A stretch of 64,000 bases of DNA from Acinetobacter kookii. GTDB taxonomy: Bacteria; Pseudomonadota; Gammaproteobacteria; Pseudomonadales; Moraxellaceae. Where the stretch lies: NCBI RefSeq assembly GCF_900096895.1, contig NZ_FMYO01000001.1:868001-932000 (forward strand), written 5' to 3'. The notes under the pieces are model-generated. The model worked only from the letters and a program-made list of their open reading frames with translations. It made no database searches and was not told the DNA's origin. The translations under genes were made by a program, and so were the position numbers. Below are positions 57,624 to 64,000 of this stretch, in pieces (within the stretch, counting starts at the first letter, position 1; each line of letters begins with the position of its first letter).

Positions 57624-59075
57624 ATGATGAATGATAAATCGCTGGAAATAGACCTGGTTGAAAGAACCCTTCAACCCGAAAACCAAAGTTTTGAACCCAC
57701 ACCTACAGAAACCGTTTCGCCTGCTTCTGAACAGACACAGCCGCCAAAAGAAAGTAGTTCCTATCAATGGTATGTAGTGGTAATTTGTATGCTGGCCTAC
57801 ATTCTTTCATTTGTAGACCGTCAAATCTTATCCTTGATGATTGAGCCGATTAAAGCCGATTTGATGCTCAGTGATACCCAGTTCAGCCTGTTACAGGGTC
57901 TGGCCTTCTCCTTATTTTATGCTTTTATGGGCGTACCGATTGCTGCACTGGCTGATAAAAAATCACGGATTAAAATCATCTCGGTCGGCATTGCCTTCTG
58001 GAGTCTGGCAACTGCCGCTTGTGGTTTAAGTAAGAACTTCATCCAAATGTTTCTGGCGCGCCTCAGTGTCGGCGCAGGTGAAGCAGCCCTGTCTCCTGCC
58101 TTTTACTCGATTGTTGCCGATTTATTCCCGAAAGAAAAAATAGGCCGTGCTCTGGGTGTGTATGCCATTGGTGCCTTTATTGGTTCAGGCCTGGCTTTCC
58201 TGATTGGTGGCTATGTGATTGGACTGTTAAAGGATGTCAGTTTTGTGGCTTTACCGCTTATTGGCGAAATCAAAACCTGGCAGCTGACCTTTATGATTGT
58301 CGGCTTACCCGGTGTGTTACTGGCACTCTTGATGATTCTGACCGTGCGTGAACCTGCTCGTAAAGGTTTAAAAGTCGGTCAGGATGGCAAAGTCATGAAA
58401 GCCTCTTTCAAGAACTCGATTGCCTTTATCAAGATGCATAGAAAAACCTTTTTCTGTCACTTTATCGGTTTTTCCTTCTACACCATGATGCTGTATTCAC
58501 TACTGGGCTGGGCACCGGCCTATTACATGCGTAACTTCGGCCTGGATGCAAGCCAGACCGGTTATATTCTGGGTTTGATTATCCTGATTGCCAACACTTC
58601 GGGTGCTTTATTCTGCGGCTGGCTGATCGACTTCTTTTCCAAGCGTGGTTATAGCGATGCGGCGATCCGTAGCGGTGCAATTGGCTGTGCAGCATTGATT
58701 GTCCCGAGCGTACTGTTTACTCAGGTCGATAATATGCAGCTTTCCTTCGCGCTGATTTTTGTTGCCATGTTCTTCTCAACCTTCCCGATTCCAGCCTCTG
58801 CAGCAGCAACCCAAATGCTGACCCCGAATCAGTTGCGTGCTCAGGTATCGGCAAAATTCTTGTTAATTTCCAACTTGATTGCGCTCGGGATCGGAACCAC
58901 AGCGGTGGCTTTAATTACCGATAAATATTTTCAGAACACGGTGATGGTCGGTAATTCTATTTCCATCGTCAATGCGGTTGCCGGTGTGATTGGGACCTTC
59001 TTATTATATAAAGGCTGTCAATATTACCGCGACAGTATCAAGCTGGAAAAGCAGGCGAATCAACACAATGCTTAA
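57624..59075 (+). CDS. MFS transporter, probable phenylacetate uptake
   Basis: 483-residue major facilitator with 12 predicted helices. The first ~48 residues are a polar Glu/Pro/Thr-rich cytoplasmic tail. Family features: YILSFVDRQILSLMIEPIKA at helix 1, GVPIAALADKKSRIKIISVG in loop 2-3, and ARLSVGAGEAALSPAFYSIV in helix 4, as in spinster-like and organic-anion MFS proteins. It is directly behind paaZ, has its own operator-like repeat, and is followed by a terminator. Uptake of phenylacetate or a related aromatic acid is inferred from context. Confidence 0.82.
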   Translation: MMNDKSLEIDLVERTLQPENQSFEPTPTETVSPASEQTQPPKESSSYQWYVVVICMLAYILSFVDRQILSLMIEPIKADLMLSDTQFSLLQGLAFSLFYAFMGVPIAALADKKSRIKIISVGIAFWSLATAACGLSKNFIQMFLARLSVGAGEAALSPAFYSIVADLFPKEKIGRALGVYAIGAFIGSGLAFLIGGYVIGLLKDVSFVALPLIGEIKTWQLTFMIVGLPGVLLALLMILTVREPARKGLKVGQDGKVMKASFKNSIAFIKMHRKTFFCHFIGFSFYTMMLYSLLGWAPAYYMRNFGLDASQTGYILGLIILIANTSGALFCGWLIDFFSKRGYSDAAIRSGAIGCAALIVPSVLFTQVDNMQLSFALIFVAMFFSTFPIPASAAATQMLTPNQLRAQVSAKFLLISNLIALGIGTTAVALITDKYFQNTVMVGNSISIVNAVAGVIGTFLLYKGCQYYRDSIKLEKQANQHNA

Positions 59076-59106
59076 AGACCGAACCCTGACCTTGAGCTAA
59101 ATTTTT

Positions 59107-59140
59107 AAAAGGCCTTCAAGCAAACGTTTGAAGGTCTTTT
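59107..59140 (+). terminator. Terminator after the MFS gene
   Basis: AAAAG-CCTTCAA arm (59107-59118) pairs with TTGAAGG-CTTTT (59129-59140) with one mismatch; a T-rich tail follows. Confidence 0.8.
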
Positions 59141-59255
59141 ATCTGCAACCCAACCATTCAATAAGGTATGTCCAATCAATCTATTCCCACTCCAGCCTAG
59201 ACAGCATGCCTAAAAAAACGTATAACACCGTTTTTCATTTAACAGGTGTCCGACG

Positions 59256-60191
59256 TTGAAACTTGTGCTTGCACCCATGGAAGGCTTAACAGACCCCATT
59301 ATGCGCGATGTACTTACATCCGTAGGGAGCTTTGACTGGTGTGTAACCGAGTTTATTCGTGTCACCGATTCAGTACTTCCCGATCATGTCTATCATAATT
59401 ACTGCCCGGAACTCCTCAATGATGGTAAAACCGCTGCTGGTACACCTGTGCATGTACAGTTTTTAGGAAATAACCCGGAAATGCTGGCAGCCAATGCCAT
59501 TCGTGCCGTGGAACTCGGGGCTCCTGCGATTGATATGAATTTCGGTTGCCCTGCAAAAACGGTTAATCGTCACCGTGGCGGTTCAGTGCTGCTGGATGAA
59601 CCCGAAGTGGTACATCTGCTGGTCAAAGCGGTTCGGGATGCTGTACCCAGTCATATTCCAGTTTCAGCCAAAATGCGCCTAGGCTATATGGACCGTAACT
59701 ATACCCTGGAAAATGCCCATGCCATTGAAGATGCGGGTGCGGCCTGGGTCACTGTGCATGCCCGCACCAAAGCAGAAGGTTATACTCCACCGGCTTTCTG
59801 GGATCAACTGCAACCGATTCGTGAAGCCTTAAACATCAATGTCATTGCCAATGGTGAAATCTGGACCAATACAGATGCCAAGCAATGCCAGCTTGAGTCT
59901 GGCTGTGAAGACCTGATGATTGGCCGGGCTGCTGTAACCACACCGGATATCACCCAATGTATCCGTCAAAATACTGATGAAGCCTTGATCACCTGGAATG
60001 AATTATTGGCTCTGCAAATTCGCTTCCTGAATGGTCCCTATAAAAAAGAAGTGAATATGATAGGACGCTATAAACAGTGGCTGGGCATGATGTCGAAGCA
60101 TTATCCCGAAGCCAAAGCATTGTGGAATGAGGTCAAACGCATTAAAGCCTTGGCTGAAATCATTGAAAAATTAAATGCGTCCAAGCATTAA
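59256..60191 (+). CDS. dusC: tRNA-dihydrouridine(16) synthase
   Basis: FMN enzyme reducing U16 of tRNA. The 311-residue TIM barrel begins MKLVLAPMEGLTDPIMRDVL; the start codon is TTG at 59256, with AGGTG upstream. The catalytic Cys is in IDMNFGCPAKTVNRHRGGSV, and FMN/RNA residues are in VSAKMRLGYMD and VHARTKAEGYTPPAFWDQ. The KAEGYTPPAFW segment and short length fit DusC rather than DusA or DusB. Monocistronic, with a terminator after it. Confidence 0.92.
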   Translation: MKLVLAPMEGLTDPIMRDVLTSVGSFDWCVTEFIRVTDSVLPDHVYHNYCPELLNDGKTAAGTPVHVQFLGNNPEMLAANAIRAVELGAPAIDMNFGCPAKTVNRHRGGSVLLDEPEVVHLLVKAVRDAVPSHIPVSAKMRLGYMDRNYTLENAHAIEDAGAAWVTVHARTKAEGYTPPAFWDQLQPIREALNINVIANGEIWTNTDAKQCQLESGCEDLMIGRAAVTTPDITQCIRQNTDEALITWNELLALQIRFLNGPYKKEVNMIGRYKQWLGMMSKHYPEAKALWNEVKRIKALAEIIEKLNASKH

Positions 60192-60195
60192 AGTC

Positions 60196-60226
60196 AAAAG
60201 CCTTTGAATGTTCCAAGGCTTTTTTA
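60196..60226. terminator. Bidirectional terminator dusC / NERD gene
   Basis: AAAAGCCTT (60196-60204), 10-nt loop, AAGGCTTTT (60215-60223), T-run. It is shared by two convergent genes. Confidence 0.88.
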
Positions 60227-60227
60227 T

Positions 60228-60884
60228 TCAGCCATTTCCTTTACGCTGTTTTAGATTTTCCACATGCATTCGACTGGTTTTCCAGGACTTCTCTAACACT
60301 TCTTTTTCAATCCGTAATTGAATCCGTTTCAGTTTCATCGCAGGAATGACTTCCTCCTGAAAACCTTTGACATAATCTGTCCACGCAGCACCGCGAAACA
60401 CATTACTTGGCATGGCTGTTTTAAATTCACTTTCTGGCATAAAAACAATCACCGAATGTAAATGCTGCGGTTCAAGAATGTCGGAGAGTACATCTTCGAG
60501 TACTTTCATGTGTTTATAATTCTGATGCAATGGATTTTGAAATTTATAGCTCTTTTTATAAATTTTTTGCGTCCACATTTTTTGACGTTCACCGCCAAAA
60601 ATCCAGCCGGTATAATTTTTGGTTTCAATCACAAAAATCCCAAAAGGACTTAGCAGAATATGATCAATTTGCGTCGTCCCTGCCTGTTCATCTGGCAAAG
60701 TGCAATCATTTAATAAAATGTAACGCGGGTCTTTTAAATAGAGTTTGACGTGTACAGCTACCGCGAGCTCCCCTACTTTGCCTTTAATGAAGGGTTTAAG
60801 GGCTTTGAAAATCCCTATGGCAATAAAAGCAAGAATAATCCACCAAAAGCTTGACCCAAGTTGTACAACTATCTGACTCAACAT
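60228..60884 (-). CDS. Membrane-anchored NERD-domain protein
   Basis: 218 residues: an N-terminal membrane helix (about 10-28, GSSFWWIILAFIAIGIFKAL), then a NERD (nuclease-related) domain (about 35-160). Nuclease-fold residues are in QIDHILLSPFGIFVIETKNY (the Asp and the E-x-K pair). The C-terminus is basic and helical. NERD proteins are thought to be nucleases or nucleic-acid-binding proteins, but no substrate is known. No partner gene suggests a restriction or defence system here. Confidence 0.82.
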   Translation of the reverse strand: MLSQIVVQLGSSFWWIILAFIAIGIFKALKPFIKGKVGELAVAVHVKLYLKDPRYILLNDCTLPDEQAGTTQIDHILLSPFGIFVIETKNYTGWIFGGERQKMWTQKIYKKSYKFQNPLHQNYKHMKVLEDVLSDILEPQHLHSVIVFMPESEFKTAMPSNVFRGAAWTDYVKGFQEEVIPAMKLKRIQLRIEKEVLEKSWKTSRMHVENLKQRKGNG

Positions 60885-60919
60885 TTTATTGATCTTTATT
60901 TTTAATAAGACTTTATAAT

Positions 60920-61402
60920 TTAAACAATTTTCTCTAATTTTAACAGAATTTCTTTATTGTCTAGCCCACCGGCAAAACCGACCAGTTTACCGTTTGCACC
61001 CACCACACGATGACACGGCGCAATAATGGAAATCGGGTTTTTCCCGTTAGCTGCGCCCACTGCACGTACCGCTTTGACGTTACCGACTTGCTCGGCAATA
61101 TCACGGTAACTGCGGGTTTCGCCAAAGGGAATGGTCAGCAAGGCTTGCCAGACTTTCTGCTGAAATTCAGTCCCTTCAAAATCTAGAGGCAAATCAAATT
61201 GCTGCCGTTTTCCAGCAAAATATTCGCTTAACTGTTTTTGGGTTTCCAATAAAATTGGATGATGTGTCTGTTCAATCAGTTCGGCTAAACGTACCCGTTT
61301 GGGATTTTCATTTTCCCAAAGTACCGCCACCAAAGCCGTGTCATTGGCGACCAGTTTTAAGGTACCCACAGGAGAAGCCATTTCCATAAATGCCAGTTTC
61401 AT
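60920..61402 (-). CDS. ogt: Methylated-DNA-[protein]-cysteine S-methyltransferase
   Basis: Suicide repair of O6-alkylguanine. The 160-residue protein has the DNA-binding helix region RSYRDIAEQVGNVKAVRAVG, the arginine finger within it, and the acceptor Cys in IIAPCHRVVGANGKL. It lacks an Ada-type N-terminal domain. It lies between the NERD gene and sugE, all leftward, with gaps of 35 and 49 bp, so some co-transcription is possible. Confidence 0.94.
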   Translation of the reverse strand: MKLAFMEMASPVGTLKLVANDTALVAVLWENENPKRVRLAELIEQTHHPILLETQKQLSEYFAGKRQQFDLPLDFEGTEFQQKVWQALLTIPFGETRSYRDIAEQVGNVKAVRAVGAANGKNPISIIAPCHRVVGANGKLVGFAGGLDNKEILLKLEKIV

Positions 61403-61451
61403 TGTCTTCTCCTATAGTGCATTAAATAAGCGATATAATAAGGAAGAGTGG

Positions 61452-61769
61452 TTATGATGATGATAGTTTCATCAATACCAATCCAGAAATAATCAGTACC
61501 GCGGCGAGCATGCGCATGGCCGATGCAGGCTCACCCAAAATAAATACCCCGACCAGAAAAGAACCCACTGCACCAATTCCGGTCCAAATGGTATAGGCGG
61601 TACCCAACGGCAAGGTTCGCATGGCATAAGCCAGTAAAGCAAAACTTAACACCATAAAAACCAGAGTAATGATACTCGGGGTGAGACGGGTGAAACCTTC
61701 TGACAGTTTCATGGCATAGGCCCAGACAATTTCAAAAATACCCGCTAAAACCAGAACGATCCAAGCCAT
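61452..61769 (-). CDS. sugE: Guanidinium exporter Gdx/SugE (SMR family)
   Basis: Proton-coupled guanidinium exporter. I use the ATG at 61767-61769 (MAWIVLVLAGIFEIVWAYAM, 105 residues). An in-frame ATG at 61835 would run through the riboswitch and is rejected. Four helices; the proton/substrate Glu is Glu13 in GIFEIVWAYAMKLSEGFT, the Gdx signature, which distinguishes it from EmrE-type drug exporters. GGAG lies at 61780-61783. A predicted guanidine-II riboswitch in the leader gives strong functional support. Confidence 0.93.
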   Translation of the reverse strand: MAWIVLVLAGIFEIVWAYAMKLSEGFTRLTPSIITLVFMVLSFALLAYAMRTLPLGTAYTIWTGIGAVGSFLVGVFILGEPASAMRMLAAVLIISGLVLMKLSSS

Positions 61770-61794
61770 GACGACGATGCTCCATTTGATCAGA

Positions 61795-61864
61795 GTCAGG
61801 TCGTCCTGACGAATTTTCTTCCTGCAACAACCCATTTGGTTGCACCAAGGGAGGTCGTTCCTCC
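61795..61864 (-). ncRNA. Guanidine-II (mini-ykkC) riboswitch candidate
   Basis: On the minus strand two hairpins with ACGA loops lie in tandem in the sugE leader. Hairpin 2 (61795-61810) is perfect, GTCAGG-ACGA-CCTGAC. Hairpin 1 (61850-61864) is GGAGG-AACGA-CCTCC, with one extra A in the loop. Spacing is 39 nt, inside the known 7-40 nt range as I remember it. A TATAAT -10 sits at 61880-61885, so transcription should start about 10 nt before hairpin 1. Guanidine-II riboswitches activate Gdx/SugE exporters, which is exactly the gene downstream. Confidence 0.8.
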
Positions 61865-61954
61865 TGTCATTGATCGATAATTATATAAATAATTGAGGGA
61901 ACTGGGTGCATGTTTTACATTTTTTGACCAATTGCTCACTTTAAAAGTGCAAAT

Positions 61955-61988
61955 AAAAATACGACTGGCCTCAACCAGTCGTATTTTT
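61955..61988 (-). terminator. Terminator after copB
   Basis: Perfect 14-bp stem AAAAATACGACTGG (61955-61968) and CCAGTCGTATTTTT (61975-61988), 6-nt loop; T-run on the minus strand. It ends the copAB transcript. Confidence 0.93.
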
Positions 61989-62005
61989 TGGAGCCATGAG
62001 TGGGA

Positions 62006-62920
62006 TTAAAATTTAAAACGTATCCCTGCACCATATAGCCATTCTTGATCAGATGCTGATTCCGCTTGCCAAGCAGTCTGCTCACGCCCCTGTTTGTATC
62101 CATAGGCCACATCAATAAAAGGCATGACCTTTTTATTGATTTCATAACGGGTTTCCAGCCCCAATTGTGCCGTGCTTAAACCGGTTTTTTGCGCATAGCT
62201 GGAGTCATCACTCAACACCACATTCAAGTCCAGATAAGGCTTAACAATCAATTTTTGCGTCAGCAGCACATCGCGTTCGGTTTCCAGGCTCAAAGAAGTT
62301 TGATTATCCTGCCCGACATAGAGATAGGCATTGGTTTCAAAGAAATACGGTGCCAGCCCATGCACCCCAATCACGGCATCGACCTGATCCTGATCGACTT
62401 CCCGATTCTGGTCATTGCGATAGCGTAAACCGGCCTGTACATCCCAAAAATCGGCAACATTACGACTGTACAACACTTTGGCATCATATTCCGCTTGCTC
62501 TGACTCAGCATCATCAGCATGGACTTTGATAAAAATCTTGTTTTCATCTGTCCCGATACGGGTTTCCAGCTCCGACTTGAGAATCCCTTCTCCATCGTTA
62601 TTGCGTAACCAGCGACTTTCAAGCGTGGTTTGCTGATAAATCTGCCCGCCATGCTCCTGGATATGCTCGGCAGATGCAGCATCATTCGAGTTCACATTTT
62701 CATCTTGAACAGCAATTACGGGTTTTGCTTTAACAGGTGTTTGGTCTGTCGTTGACACGACATGATGTTGTGAATGATCCACCGGTATTGCATTTTGTGC
62801 TGACGTCTGCGCTTCCGCCATCGGCATGGTTTGATGACTTGGCTGTGCAAAACTTTGCCCAGATAACAATAAGCATGAGGCACTCAATGTGCCCATTACA
62901 AAGTGATTAATGATGCGCAT
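62006..62920 (-). CDS. copB: Copper resistance protein B
   Basis: Outer-membrane beta-barrel protein of copper resistance. I use the ATG at 62918-62920 (MRIINHFVMGTLSASCLLLS, 304 residues), with AAGGAGA upstream. Signal peptide ends near QSFAQ. A short Met/His/Ala/Gln-rich region (about 28-90, with HSQHHVVSTTDQTP) precedes the barrel, which carries alternating aromatic/hydrophobic strands and ends in Phe (LYGAGIRFKF), as outer-membrane proteins do. The start lies inside the end of copA (14-bp overlap), so translation is coupled. Confidence 0.93.
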   Translation of the reverse strand: MRIINHFVMGTLSASCLLLSGQSFAQPSHQTMPMAEAQTSAQNAIPVDHSQHHVVSTTDQTPVKAKPVIAVQDENVNSNDAASAEHIQEHGGQIYQQTTLESRWLRNNDGEGILKSELETRIGTDENKIFIKVHADDAESEQAEYDAKVLYSRNVADFWDVQAGLRYRNDQNREVDQDQVDAVIGVHGLAPYFFETNAYLYVGQDNQTSLSLETERDVLLTQKLIVKPYLDLNVVLSDDSSYAQKTGLSTAQLGLETRYEINKKVMPFIDVAYGYKQGREQTAWQAESASDQEWLYGAGIRFKF

Positions 62921-64000
62921 GTGAGTCTCCTTGCTCAACTTGAGCCGGTGTAGCAGGTGAAGCGAGCGTTTTATTTCCGTCGACATTGGCCACTACCAGT
63001 TTGCTCATCATACCCGATGACATGTGATAAAGCAGATGGCAATGAATTGCCCATTCTCCTAATTCGTCCGCGGTCAGTAATGCGGTTACCGTTTTACCCG
63101 GCGGCACAATCAGAGTGTGTTTATTCGGCATATTTGCGCTACTTTGCCCATTTTCCAGCTGCATAAACATGCCATGCAGATGCATCGGATGCGCCATCAT
63201 GCTGTCATTGATAAATTTCAGGCGGATACGTTCGCCATATTTCACCTGTAGCGGTTTCACTTCGGTAAATTTCTTGCCATTGATGGTCCAGATATAACGC
63301 TCCATGTTGCCGCCCAAACGCACTTCCAGTTCACGCTCCGCCGGACGGGTATCGGGCTGTGGAGTGAGTGATTTCAAGTCGCCATATTGCAGCGCCTTAT
63401 GCCCTGTGGGTGTGGATGCATTGGCCCAGCCGTAAACCACGGCTGCCTTCTTATCTGAAGCGGGTTGTGCTGTACGATGCGTTGTATGGCTTTGCTCGTG
63501 CTGCTGATCAGACTCAGGCTGTGCGGATGGCTGAGTCGCATGTTGCGAATGCTCCTGCATGGCTGCATGATTCATTTGAGTATGATCCATGCTCTGATGA
63601 TCCAGTGCAGCCATGTCATGTTTCATTGACGAATGATTCATCTTTGAATGATCCATCATTTGATGTTTCATTGCGCCTGGACTATGTGAATCTGCACTGG
63701 CTGGATTTGTACTACTCTGACCATCATCCATCTGGGCATGGTTGGCATGATCACTGGATGCAGAACCGTGCCCCATATCTTCCATGGTCAGTAATGCACG
63801 TGGACGTGGTTTCGGCATGTGAATCGCATGCGTCACTGGAGAATTTTCATTATGCAATGTCCCAATGGCAAACCCGCTCCGGTCAATCGACTCGGCTTCA
63901 ATCTGATAATGATTGGCTTTCGGTTCCACAATCACATCATAGGTTTCTGCAGTGCCTATGCGAAATTCATCTACAGGTACCGGTTGCACGGGCTGGCCAT
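62907..64000 (-). CDS. copA: Copper resistance multicopper oxidase CopA (partial)
   Basis: Periplasmic cuprous oxidase of the CopA family. Only the C-terminal ~364 residues are present; the frame stays open to position 64000, so the true start is beyond the window. The C-terminal cupredoxin has the copper ligands HPMHLHGMFMQL and HCHLLYHMSSGMM. Before it lies a Met/His-rich insertion (about 63430-63790) with many DHxxM and MxHxxM units, probably binding Cu(I). It is followed by copB. Confident on family; the N-terminal Tat signal cannot be checked. Confidence 0.92.
   Translation of the reverse strand, partial: GQPVQPVPVDEFRIGTAETYDVIVEPKANHYQIEAESIDRSGFAIGTLHNENSPVTHAIHMPKPRPRALLTMEDMGHGSASSDHANHAQMDDGQSSTNPASADSHSPGAMKHQMMDHSKMNHSSMKHDMAALDHQSMDHTQMNHAAMQEHSQHATQPSAQPESDQQHEQSHTTHRTAQPASDKKAAVVYGWANASTPTGHKALQYGDLKSLTPQPDTRPAERELEVRLGGNMERYIWTINGKKFTEVKPLQVKYGERIRLKFINDSMMAHPMHLHGMFMQLENGQSSANMPNKHTLIVPPGKTVTALLTADELGEWAIHCHLLYHMSSGMMSKLVVANVDGNKTLASPATPAQVEQGDSHAHH

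Noticed and set aside
60228-61402. NERD protein next to ogt as a possible defence module
   Set aside because: No toxin, helicase, methylase or mobile element is nearby, and convergent dusC and neighbouring sugE are ordinary chromosome genes.
61770-61835. N-terminal extension of SugE from the ATG at 61835
   Set aside because: It translates riboswitch hairpin 2, and SMR proteins start directly at the first helix (105 residues).

Overview
The window looks like a chromosomal segment from Acinetobacter or a close relative in the Moraxellaceae. The evidence is a BfmS/BfmR two-component pair, a long NuoA, nrdA and nrdB separated by two tiny membrane-protein genes, a gntR-smc-zipA-ligA run, and a complete phenylacetate (paa) cluster. 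Base composition is moderate, with very AT-rich intergenic DNA. I see no rRNA, tRNA, CRISPR array, insertion sequence or prophage. Nearly all of the window is core or catabolic chromosome, and the novelty lies in small regulatory elements and a few odd proteins.

Layout. 1-1047: start of the nuo operon (nuoA, then nuoB cut by the window edge). 1607-4413: an orphan small protein and bfmR-bfmS. 4414-9797: ribonucleotide reductase (nrdA, two mini-ORFs, nrdB) behind a regulatory region with DnaA-box and NrdR-box candidates. 9945-12556: envelope-related small proteins, including two convergent genes sharing a cold-shock-like N-terminal module. 12748-15808: fatty-acid synthesis and ribosome block (yceD-rpmF, then fabD-fabG-acpP). 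15906-20802: epmC, yciO, scpA-scpB and rluB. 20824-25556: compact biotin operon (BioH-like hydrolase, bioA, bioF, bioC, bioD). 25950-29711: periplasmic peroxiredoxin, heme-less ferritin, an extended SDR and rlmF. 29944-37185: gntR-smc-zipA-ligA, with a separate promoter and hairpin before ligA. 37539-43737: tauE-type exporter, birA without a DNA-binding domain, coaX, two RBBP9-like hydrolases (one without its serine nucleophile), ffh and a CcsA-like protein.

43980-59075 is the phenylacetate catabolic region. PaaK makes phenylacetyl-CoA, PaaABCDE epoxidises it, and PaaG, PaaZ, PaaF, PaaH and PaaJ carry it to acetyl-CoA and succinyl-CoA. PaaX is the repressor, PaaY is an accessory gamma-carbonic-anhydrase-like protein, and an MFS transporter probably imports the substrate. 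Two promoters carry GATAC-N27-GTATC inverted repeats and a third has a degenerate copy, consistent with one PaaX regulon.

59256-64000: dusC, a NERD-domain protein, ogt, a Gdx/SugE guanidinium exporter behind what looks like a guanidine-II (mini-ykkC) riboswitch, and the copper-resistance pair copA (cut by the window edge) and copB.

The best leads are the riboswitch with a possible alternative pairing over the translation start, the PaaX operator set, the pseudo-hydrolase paralogue, the nrd control region with its 42-residue membrane miniprotein, the promoter-plus-terminator arrangement before ligA, and the interrupted palindrome at 28618-28690. I found no convincing wholly new multi-gene system.
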